Of a stretch of 64,000 nucleotides of DNA, positions 54,361 to 64,000 are shown piece by piece; the first letter of the stretch is position 1; every line of letters begins with the position of its first letter. This stretch comes from Microstegium vimineum (lineage: Eukaryota > Streptophyta > Magnoliopsida > Poales > Poaceae). The notes under the pieces are model-generated. The model saw only the letters and a program-made list of their open reading frames with translations, was not told the origin of the DNA and searched no databases. The stretch covers positions 15,763,840 through 15,827,839 of the forward strand of contig CM039130.1 in NCBI GenBank assembly GCA_022036555.1, given 5' to 3'. The position numbers and the translations under genes were made by a program.

Positions 54361-57300
54361 ATGGCGATCAGCTTCAACGTCCCCGCGGTCAATTTCTCTT
54401 CTTGTCACTTCATACTCTTGATTCTCTTTTGCATTGTCTCGTGATCTCTTTTTCCTTTTCCTCTTTGTTTTCTGAATCTAGGAGATGCGCAATAGAATAG
54501 TGATCCCCACCGATCAACCACATGTTTGCTGATTGGGTCCAATGGGGATGCCAATCCAACTAAAACCATCAATGCAGAAATCAACCGGGTTCCTTTCAGA
54601 GCCGCACACTTCGACCTAGGGTTATGGGCAGATATCTTTCGTTCTTGGCCCAAGCCCACCAAAGGGTGGAAAAACTGGTACCTTAGGATGGCCAGATCGC
54701 AGCGAGTTTACTGGGCAGAGTGCCAGCTGGATCAATGTATCAAGCTATCTATTGCCGATATAGCAAAAAATGAGTCCATGATGATCGCCGCATCCTACTT
54801 TTGGTCCGACACCATGAAAGCATTCCTATTCAGACACGGACCAGCCACCCCGACACTTGCTGATGTGTATATGCTCACCGGCCTCGACATCTCTTCTGCC
54901 GACAATGCCACCCTCTTTAACAGAAAGCCCGAACATCGGGTAACTACCCGCAACATCGGTCGCTGGACTGAATACATTCAAGAATACCAAAAGACCGGAT
55001 CGGTAGGCCAGAGGGAGCATGCCACTTTCCTAAACATGTGGCTGGAGAAATTCATCTTTTGTGGCAGGACAGTTGGACCAACCAACATGTATCTCCCTGC
55101 AGCAGAACTCTTGGCCAATGGAGCACGACTTCCCCTCGGTCGATACCTTCTTAGTGCAGTCTACCGTCTTCTGCATCAAGTATCAGAGAAGTTATTACTG
55201 GGCGAGCCCATCGGCAACATTGGAGGACCCTGGTGGTTTGTGAACATGTGGATGAATGCTCATATGCACAAGGTTCTCCAATTTGATCTGTTCAATCAGG
55301 AATTCCCATGGGACCTAGCTGAAGACCACACGCTTGCCGATGACGAATCAACAACTCGTTCTCCCCTCAACTTCGACGAAGCCATCATAGTCCTACTTGG
55401 GACCGAGGCTAATGAGGACCAAATCGGCAGATTCTTCCAGAGATTCTACTGCGGAGTCCCTTCTGCAGACCGGGCTTGGTGGCCCTATGTTGATGCCGAA
55501 AACAGGTTTCCTCTTTCCTTCAACATCGCCGATGCAGACTCAGACAAGGATGGGGGAATCATGAGGGATATCCTCACTCCCCGTGCAATCCCAGTGAACA
55601 TCTTCGGGAGTGGGAAGAATACACAGGCTACCTACGAATTTTATTACCCATCGGCAGCGGTAAGGCAACTAGCATTTGGGCAACTGCCAATCAAGCTCTG
55701 CTACGCCAATGTGGTGAAGCCTAGAGAGGTCATTACCAGCGCCATGGACTGGAATAAAATCGTCAGTCTCCCTCCTCATGCCGATACAACCAATATCGAC
55801 TTATCTACTTGGACACCAATTTCCTTCATCACCGAGTCATACAAGCTCTGGTGGCAAGAGTGGAAGGACCAACTATTCGCTACATCATCACACCACTATC
55901 GGCACTTGATTTTCCTGATGACGCAGTAAGCTTACCCTTGATGTTATTTTCTCTGTCATCTCCTTCCAGAGGCATCGGCAGCTAACTTTCTATCAACAGG
56001 TTAATGACTTAATCCCAAAGAAGAGCAGAAGTGGCAAAAACTTCAACTTGCGACCGACCAATCCCACATCGGCAATCGGCAGCAGGGCTCCATCATTGGC
56101 CTCCCTCATGCAACAAAGGGCAACTGCTAAGGTCACCATCAATCCCAAGTCAACACCAACTAGGGCGGCTGTCACTCCATCGGCCGCTAGCGCTATCCTG
56201 GCGCAAGCTTTTGCGGTAACAAATTGCTACTTTATTTATGCCGATCATAAAATTTTCATCGGCAATTCTTACTTAATACTTGACTTGCACCAAACGTTTT
56301 TCTTTTGTAGCAGACAAGTTCATCGAAAGCTGCTCTAAGTGCACAGGCTCCTTCGAATCATCTGTCGATGCCCCCCGAGTGCAAAAGTCCAAACGCCAAG
56401 ATGCATCAAGCACTGCTCCTCAACCAAAATGCCTAAGGCCACCAGTCACGTCATCGGCAGCATCCCCTCAATCTCCTCCCGATGCATTACCAGAAGAGCC
56501 AGCACCAGCAGCTATCCCTGACCAAACACCTGTTGAAGCTTCCACTCAAGGGACAGTGTCAGCGCCGTAGGAATTGGCCGTAACAGAACCACTACCTTCA
56601 CCGGCACCATCATTGGCATTAACCATTCCAGCCACAGAGGCAAGTTCATCGGCAATCATTGCCGATCTTCATGACACCGCCGCACCAGCTGCTCTGCCAA
56701 GTCCAAGGCGAGAGACTATGCTAAAACAGGTAAATCGATTGTTTATCATAAATTCGCAAAACAAACTTTCAATCGGCAAACTTCTAACTCTTTTCCTTTT
56801 AGGTCCAAGAGTCGCCCAACAACCTTTTCTCCTTTACAATCAATATCTCAGATGACGATGAAGAAGAAGGACCTTCTACTCCAACATCGCACACTATATC
56901 GGCAGATGTCAGAACCAAACTCGAAGCAATGCTACCCCTATTGCAACAAGACACATCTCAATTACTCCAGGACTCTGATGCATTGAGGCTAGCATTCAAG
57001 GCAGTCCAAGGGCAACTTCCTGCCGATGTAGAGGAAATGCTCTTCCAGGCGTCTTTTCTCGAGAGTCGCCGACTGCAGTATCAACGGGCATCTCAGCGCA
57101 TTGCCGACAGATCTGTCCAAGCCATGCTCGAAGAGGAAATGCTCCGATCCAAACAAGATGCCGAGGAGAAGCACAAAGACATCAGCATCCTGAAAGCTTC
57201 TGACGCCGAGATTGACAAAGAGATCCAACAGCTATCGGCAAAGAAAGAGGCACTACTGGCAGAGTTGAACAAGATCAACGAAGCTTTGGATACGGTCAAC

Positions 57301-57492
57301 CAAAAGAAGGCCCAGCTTCCTGACGCCACCAGAACCCTGCAACAAGAGAGGGACACACATGCCCGCCAAACACTTCAACTGATGCGAAAGATCAAGCCAG
57401 TAGAAGGTTCTGCCGATGCCGATAATCAAGAGCTCGAAGCTGCAGACAAAGTTCGTCGGGATGCATTATCGGCCATACGCTCGCTGTTGTAA
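54361..57492 (+). pseudogene. Antisense plant-mobile-domain gene of element B, five exons, frameshifted
   Basis: Exons aligned to those of C are 54361-54387 (27 bases in both), 54482-55925, 56000-56215, 56311-56729 and 56803-57492. Exon 2 has 467 open codons with the PMD blocks GLWADIFRSWPKPTKGW, IAASYFWSDTMKAF and TPTLADVYMLTGLDI. Relative to C it has an early one-base shift near 54530 and 16 bases missing before the splice donor. Exon 4 also has a length not divisible by three and a stop near 56568. Exon 5 is open and forms a coiled-coil (LSAKKEALLAELNKINEALD). The gene converges with pol, whose end lies 131 bases on. A was inserted between its TATA box and exon 1. Confidence 0.8.
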
Positions 57493-57623
57493 TCTTTCGC
57501 AAACTAGTTTGGTTGTAATCTTAAACTTGGTGACCAACTCATCTGCACCGTAATGCAATGTTAATACGCTCTCTGCCGATGTTTCACACTATTTCTTCCC
57601 CCGACATTTGTACTCGTATTACT
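57493..57623. other. Convergent gap between PMD gene and integrase
   Basis: The 131 bases hold the 3' ends of both genes. No terminator or poly(A) signal is convincing. Confidence 0.5.
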
Positions 57624-59055
57624 TTACGCATCCATCCAGATACTAGGATAATATTTCTTTAAATATTTACCATTGATCGCTCTGGAAAACACAACCCCTT
57701 CGAGGGTTTCCAAAATATAAGCATTACCAGGAACAGACCGATTTATCCGAAAAGGACCCTCCCAATTAGGAGACCACTTTCCAAACTTTGAACTCTTAGT
57801 TCCAATCGGTAAAATCAGTTTCCACACCTGATCACCATCGGCAAACTCTTTCACTTTCACTTTCTTGTCATACCACCTGGCAACCCTCTTCTTGTTCTCT
57901 TCGATGCTGATCAGAGCTCTCAACCAATGACCTGCTAGATCTTCTAATTCATCCTTCATAAGGATATCATATTCATCGGTTGTCAATTGGTCCTGGGAAA
58001 ACAATCGTCTAGAACCAGTTTTAACTTCTCAAGGTAGGACAACATCATGCCCATAGACTAACTGGTATGGCGAAACTTTAGTTGCACCATGACATGCCAT
58101 CCGATATGATCACAAAGCTTCATTCAACACTATATGCCACCTTCTAGGATTTTCTTCAATCTTGCGCTTGATAAGCTTAATAACCTCTTTATTAGTTGCT
58201 TTGGCTGGACCATTAGCTTGAGCATAATAAGGAGAAGAGTTTAAAACTTTAAACTCCATACTGATAGAAAGTTCATCAAACTCCCCTGATGTGAACATAG
58301 TCCCCTGATCAGTTGTAATAGTCTGAGGAATACCAAATCAGTAAACAATATGCTCCTTCACAAAATCTATCATGTTCGCCGAAGTCACCTTCTTCAAAGG
58401 AATAGATTCAACCCACTTCGTGAAATAATCAGTGGCAACAAGTATAAATTTATGCCCTTTACTCGATGGCGGATAAATTTGGCCGATGAGATCAATAGCC
58501 CATCCTCTAAATGGCCAAGGCTTGATTATAGGATTCATTGTCGATGCAGGTGCTCTCTGAATATTACCAAACTTCTGACAATCTTGACACCCTTTGAAGT
58601 ATCTGAAACAATCCTCAAGAATTGTCGGCCAATCATCCACTTCATTTTGAATGCCGATTAATGCACTCCACATGCTCCTTCATGAATTTCACCCATCAAC
58701 TCTTTTGATTCTTCTTTACTAAGGCATCTGAGCAAAACCCCATCAATCGTCCGATAATACAATTCATCATCAAGGAGCACGTACTTGGTAGCCTGAAACC
58801 TTAGACGTCTTTCAACCTTTCTAGACGGATCCCTTAAGTAATCGGCAATCTCTTTCCTCCAGTCATCGGCAACCATTACCGATGTCATTATTTCCTGAAT
58901 CGGCTGATACCCTGAAGCGTACTGCGCTAACCGATTAGCCTCTTCATTATGTAATCTGGGAATATGCTCAAGGCGGTATTCTTTAAATTCTTTTAATAAT
59001 TGCAAACATTTTTCATGGTGTGCAATTAAAATTTCACTTCGGCACTCATATGTCC
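57624..59055 (-). pseudogene. Integrase (and end of archaeal-type RNase H) of element B
   Basis: The minus strand from 59055 gives the tail of the second RNase H (LQLLKEFKEYRLEHIPRLHN, then EEANRLAQYASG). The integrase zinc segment follows with IHEGACGVH and CQDCQKFGNIQ, with sequence missing between them. The core has DLIGQ for the first Asp and TTDQG for the second. The third position reads GPAKATNK where G-x-A-E-A is usual, so Glu has become Lys (near 58221-58223). The C-terminal part includes RVARWYDKKVKVKEFADGDQ. TGA stops lie near 58335, 58108 and 58028. Confidence 0.83.
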
Positions 59056-62036
59056 TGTCACACCCAATTTTAAGGATAAAATTGAATATGAATAACTCAT
59101 GTGTGCCCAGAGATCAATCACACATAGAAGCCGACAAATCTTTAAATAGTACCATCACTGAGTGCTTATTACATAACGAATAATATTCTTCATCAAAACA
59201 GCGGAAATTAAAGATAACTCTCGCGACGAAGCTCCACTTCACAGGGAACGCCGACTGGTTGACCACTAGCCTAGTACTCCTCACGGTAATCTTCAAAGCC
59301 ATCTGAAGGGGTTGAGAAAGCAAGAGTGAGCACTTAAAGTACTCAGCAAGAGTAACATAGGGTTATGAAGCTCAAAAGGCTGACACTGTCTTACTGCGGT
59401 TGCTTCTATCTTGGTCAAGTTTTACCAACACTTAGCTTTAATTATGCATACCCAATTGATAACCACATGATATAAGTATAATAATCCACATTAACAATTA
59501 AATATTAAACAACATGATCATCTACACTGTGAGTTTTCCAGGCCGCTCGTGATCGTGAGCATGGCTATCATGATAGATTTACACTCTGCAGAGGTTATAC
59601 ACTTTACCCACAAGCCATGTTACCCATATGCCCGGGATAGCTAGTCCCATAACACTACCGAGGTGAGCAGGCAGGGAACACTATGAAGTCTTTCAAAACC
59701 TCTTTCTAACATGTAGCGGACCCTACAGACCCAATGCAAAGGGAATATGGGACACCCCGATGGTACCACCCGCAGCGGTCCCCACACAAGCTATACCCCA
59801 TAACCAGCTCGGCAAAGGTGCCTTTCGCGAACCACAAGCATGCTAGTCCAAACTTTATACTTAAATAAAGCCAGAGCCATATAGCACTCGTGGTTGTATT
59901 TGAAATCCTAGCTTTTGCCCTACAGTGGGGTCCTATTCCATGTTGCTACAAAAGCCAGTTTTATCTCATTGTTGCATATATCATTAATCAAGATTCATCT
60001 CAAGATCCATTATTGTAAAGCATAGCAGAGCTACCCATATGCATAGAAACCCATGGTGACAAGGTAAAAGGATAACAAAGCTATGGTATAGATCTAATAG
60101 GAATCAAATTAGACACATGCAATAATGACTAGATGAATTAGGGTGAATGGGTAACAAGGATGATCCCATGTTAAACTTGCCTTGATCACAAAGCTCCTGG
60201 TGATCCGGATCTGCTGCAAAGAACTCTTGCTCACCGAAGATCTCACCGGCTGTACTCGATCACATCACCACGCAATCATCCGAACAATCATACATGAAGC
60301 AATAAAGATTTGATCAGAACATTACACCATAAACAATAAAGAGGCTTTGAAAAGGTTATAAAATAGATCTATACTTTACTACGATCACAAAGACACGAGA
60401 ATCACGCTAATCGGATTTAAAACGAATAAGTTAGAGATTAAACAAGATTTTGAAAAGGGCAAGATTAAAGCATTAACAAAGTAATTTTCTTTGATTTTCA
60501 AAAGTAATTAACATAGATGAAATCTATACTACCGGATAGAGCATAGAATTACGGATCTAACGCAACTTGAACGGACCGATTTGGATTTAAAACGAGCAAA
60601 ATATAAGCTTTTGAAAATCAGTGGCAAAACTGTAATTAGGGTTTTTATTTAAAATCAAATTAACTGATCTGAAAAAGGGAATACGTTTTCCCGAGAGGAA
60701 AGCATAGAGATGAAAGACGCTTTGTGCACCGCGGGTTGAGGGCTGGAAAAAGGCAGGGGCTCTTTAGCAAGATTACCCGCGAAGGGGTATCTTCGATCAG
60801 AGGCCGTCGGATCTGACCCGACCGGTCCAGATTAGAAGAGAGGGAGAGAGGGGTGGCGCTTCCGCTGGATTAGAGCGACGCGCGGCGGAGCACCAAGGCC
60901 GACGGCCGGCGCACGGCGGCGCGAGGGGGTTAGGGCCCTACGGTGCTCGGTTTCGCAAGCCAAGCACACCAGGAGAAAGAGGACGACACCGCGAGCTCGT
61001 CTAGGGCACTGGTCGGGCTCGGAGGAGGACGGGAGGACCGACGGCAGTGAACCGCGGCGGCGGTGCTCTACAAACGGCGGCACGGGTCTTCCAGAGCGCA
61101 AAAGAGAGGGAGAACATAGGGGAGAGGTGTTCCGCACGCACGTGAGGCGAGTGCGAAGCTCGGAGGGGTTTGAGGATGGCCGAGGATGGCCGGCCTCGAT
61201 GAACAGCGGCAGCGGGACCTCGGTGCACGACGACCCGATGAACCAGAGCACAAACGAGAGGGAGAAGATGGAGATAGTGCATTCGGCGGCTTCGCGAAGT
61301 CGATGCGCGAGTTGGGGGAACTTACGGTGGCCAGAGTCGCTCGGAACGGCGGCGGCTTGACGGCGGAACACGGCGGCGATGGCGGCGTTGCTTCTGTTGC
61401 GTCCGAGGGGATGCGATGGCTCGAAGAAGATGGGGAAAGGCGGCGTGGTGGCGGCGCTATTTATGGGAGCCGGGGACGGAGTCCCATGCGGACACGAGCG
61501 CGGGGAATCCGCGCACGGCGGTTGCGCGCATGACGGACGCGGCGTCACGGCGCGCCCGAGTCTGGAATGGACCCAGGAAGGAGAGGGGAGGAGCTGACAG
61601 GCGGGTCTGCCATGTCAGAGAGAGAGAGAGAGAGGGGAAGAGAGGCCACGGCGCGGCCGAGCTGGGCTGCGGTGAGTTGGGCCGGCCCAGTGCGGAGGGA
61701 AGAGAAGGGGGGGGAAGGAGCAAGCCGACTGGGCCTCTCGGGCTGAAAGGAGAAAGAGAGAGAGAAAAAGAGATTTTCCACTTTTCTTTTTATTTGCTTT
61801 TCCAAACCTTTTCCAAATGATTTTCTAAATAGATTTCCAAAACATTTTCTAGGGTTTTGCAAAGTCACTCAATAAAATAAAATGCAGAGGCATGCAATGC
61901 TCAAACATGTTAACCCTAACATGATATTAGTTTTAATTTTATGTTTTTAATTCTATGCTTCACAAAAACATTTGAACTAAATCAAATTTAAGCAAATTAA
62001 AACCTAATTTCTAATTTCAAATTTTAGGGTGTTACA
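59056..62036 (-). mobile_element. Solo LTR 'E' of the large-LTR gypsy family (2981 bp)
   Basis: The LTR has TGTCACACCC...GGGTGTTACA ends and perfect TSDs TGTCC (59051-59055, 62037-62041). It is inserted in the second RNase H of element B. It shares blocks with the LTR of A read in reverse (for example around ATCTAACGCAACTTGAACGG at ~60535) and is more distant from D and F. A CATAAATAG box (minus strand, 61457-61466) may be its TATA. The GC-rich part at ~60830-61740 holds overlapping chance frames. Confidence 0.88.
59565..59576. repeat. Palindrome in LTR E
   Basis: CTATCATGATAG is the A-type palindrome, with CTCTGCAGAG (the D/F type) 9 bases on. E therefore combines both versions of the cluster. 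Confidence 0.85.
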
Positions 62037-64000
62037 TGTCCCAATCAACTAATTGATCACTAACATGGAGTCTCCAAAGATCTCAACGGCATCGGCACGC
62101 ACCTCCCTGAGTAATTCCAATCCCTTTAGCAAAGCCTGGTATTGAGTCTGATTGTTTGTTGTGGTAGCAACAATCGGCAATGAGACTTCATACTTTTGTC
62201 CTACACCCTACACGTAGATCCATCAAAGAACAAAGTCCAAGGAGCAATTTCCATGGAACTCACTGTACCACAATGCTGAGTAACAAAATCGGCCATCACC
62301 TGACCCTTAACTGCCTTAGCCGATTCATACTTCAAATCAAACTCTGACAGCGCTAAAATCCATTTGCCGATTCTCCCACTCAATATCGGCATTGACAGCA
62401 TATACTTAACCACATCATCCTTGCATATGACAGTACATTCGGCCGATAACAAATAAAGCCTTAATTTAATACAAGAGAAGTATAGACATAAACATAACCT
62501 CTCAACAGCCTAATATCTGGTCTCAGCATCCACCAATCTTCTACTCAAATAATAAATTATACGTTCCTTCCCTTCAAATTCTTGGATCAAGGCTGACCCA
62601 ATAACGCTGTCATCGGTAGATAAATACAACCTGAAAGGTTTCCCGTGTTGAGACGGCACCAAGACTGGAGGATTTACCAAATATCTCTTAATTTCTTCTA
62701 AGGCTGATTGTTGTTCTTCCTTCCATGCAAATTCTTGACCGACCTTCAGCTTTAACAGCGGGCTAAAAGATTTAATCTTTCCAGACAGATTAGATATAAA
62801 TCTTCTAATAAAATTAATCTTGCCGATCAAAGACTGCAATTCAGTCTTGTTTGTGGGAGCAACCACCTTGTTAATTGCATCAATAGATTTTCTGCCAATC
62901 TTGATACCTCTTTGATGCACCATAAATCCTAGGAATTGACCTGCCGATACACCAAACGCACACTTATTAGGATTCATCTTTAACCCATGTTCCCTTGTGC
63001 ACTCTAGAATCTTTCGCAAATCGGCAAGATGCTTCTCAAAGTTTTTGGACTTGACCACCACATCATCAATATAGATTTCAACTATCGTGTTGATATACTT
63101 ATGAAAAATGAAATTCATTGCTCTCTGATAAGTAGCACCGGCGTTCTTCAAACCAAAAGTCATCACGACCCACTCAAATAAACCGACATGACCTAGACAT
63201 CTAAAGACAGTCTTGGATATGTCTTCTTTAGCCATGAATATTTGATTATATCCAGCATTATCATCCATAAAACTAATTATTTGATGTCCAACAGCAGCAT
63301 CAATCAGTAAATCGGCAACGGGCATCGGGTAACCATCCATCGGTGTAGCCTTATTGAGATTCCTGAAATCAATACAAACACGAAGCTTTCCATTTTTCTT
63401 ATACACACGAACCACATTAGAAATCCATTCGGCATATCGACATTGCCGAATAAATTCAGCCTTAATTAACTTTGTAATTTTAGCTTTAATGTCAGGTAAT
63501 ACAAGAGGATTGCATCGGCGCGCTGGCTGTCGATGTGGTTGGAAACCAGATTTAATAGGTAACCGATGCTCAACTATTGATCGGTCTAAACTAGTCATCT
63601 CTGTATAATCCCAAGCAAAACAATCTTTATATTCTTTTGATAAATCATTCAACTGTTGCTTACATTGGGAATCTAACTTAGCACTAATAAAGGTTGGCCT
63701 ATATTTACTACCATCACCAATATCTATCTCTAGTAAATCATCTGCCGATGTGAATCCCTGCCCAAGTTTTCTGTCATTGGCGAACTGATCCATTAAAACT
63801 TTCCTTCAGAACCGACTGCTTGGATCGGTATGATTCGGTAATCGGCAACCTTGAGGAACTCCGTATCCCAAGCTTCACCTGATATGCACTTGGTTTGTTC
63901 ATAAGTTTCTGATTCTGCCAATGCAACGATTAACGAAGCCTCACTCGAGACGACTTCAATCCTGTCTCCAACCCACTGCACGAGGCAAAGTTGTAGGTAC
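62037..64000 (-). pseudogene. Reverse transcriptase and RNase H of element B
   Basis: The frame 62510-63793 (427 aa) contains the full RT: WISNVVRVYKKNGKLRVCID, FRNLNKATPMDGYPMP, FMDDNAGYNQI and MTFGLKNAGATYQRAMN. The active site is YIDDVVVKS (near 63062-63080), followed by PNKCAFGVSAGQFLGFMVHQ. The RNase H follows (FRLYLSTDD, YYLSRRLVDAETRY). After a TAG at ~62510 the frame goes on to 62201 with WTLFFDGSTC, the start of the extra archaeal-type RNase H that marks the Tat lineage; FGDS follows before E. Bases 63793-64000 hold the protease-RT linker. The pol is nearly intact here. Confidence 0.87.

Larger units (their letters stand above)
42837..64000 (-). mobile_element. Tat-lineage gypsy element 'B' with antisense PMD gene (cut by window edge)
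   Basis: In minus-strand order: pol (RT, RNase H, an archaeal-type RNase H, integrase) from the window edge to 57624. The antisense PMD gene on the plus strand and the PPT follow, then the 3' LTR at 42837-43778. Its gag and 5' LTR lie beyond 64000. Two insertions are excluded from its own sequence: A (44198-54348) and E (59056-62036). It resembles element C throughout but keeps pol, so it belongs to the autonomous side of the family, although this copy has stops and a changed integrase residue. Confidence 0.87.

Noticed and set aside
60832..61868. Minus-strand ORF of 238 codons and overlaps
   Set aside because: GC-rich part of solo LTR E; several long frames overlap on both strands with Ser/Arg/Pro-rich, motif-free products.

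Overview
The window is repeat DNA from a grass nuclear genome (Poaceae; a panicoid or Andropogoneae species is my guess from the mix of retrotransposon lineages, not something I can prove here). I found no convincing host gene, tRNA, rRNA or CRISPR array. Nearly all of it is LTR retrotransposons inserted into one another, plus a few MITEs. Many boundaries could be fixed by TG...CA LTR ends, target-site duplications (TSDs), primer-binding sites (PBSs) and polypurine tracts (PPTs).

Layout. 1-3522: 5' end of a minus-strand Athila-like Ty3/gypsy element (protease, gag, PBS, 5' LTR). 3523-5962: unclassified repeat and AT-rich spacer. 5963-9452: solo LTR 'D' of a large-LTR gypsy family (TSD TTATG). 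9453-11058: spacer with two MITEs. 11059-41178: old, broken minus-strand Ty1/copia element 'G'. Inside G lies a younger SIRE/Maximus-like copia element 'H' (12603-35799, TSD GAGGG). H is itself split by solo LTR 'F' (18901-22439) and by a Tat-lineage gypsy element 'C' (23049-33274, TSD CACTT). 41179-42836: spacer with a Stowaway MITE and a TA microsatellite. 42837 to the right edge: a second Tat-lineage element 'B' on the minus strand, split by a plus-strand gypsy element 'A' (44198-54348, TSD CCTTC) and by solo LTR 'E' (59056-62036, TSD TGTCC).

How the parts relate. B carries RT, RNase H and integrase. C is a relative that has lost almost all of pol but keeps gag, both LTRs, a PBS and a PPT, so it looks like a non-autonomous partner. 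Both carry, antisense to gag-pol, a five-exon gene for a plant-mobile-domain (PMD) protein with a coiled-coil tail and its own TATA box next to the PPT. B and C are also saturated with the heptamer ATCGGCA/TGCCGAT in LTRs, gag, pol and the PMD gene, in all reading frames and on both strands. I saw no exact copy in the copia elements or in element A. An antisense PMD gene in a motif-saturated element is the most interesting signal here. A second is a palindrome cluster in the large gypsy LTRs (D, F, E, A): its position and symmetry are kept while its sequence has changed.

All coding regions are decayed to some degree. Many premature stops are TAG or TAA where a glutamine codon is expected, as deamination of methylated cytosine would produce.
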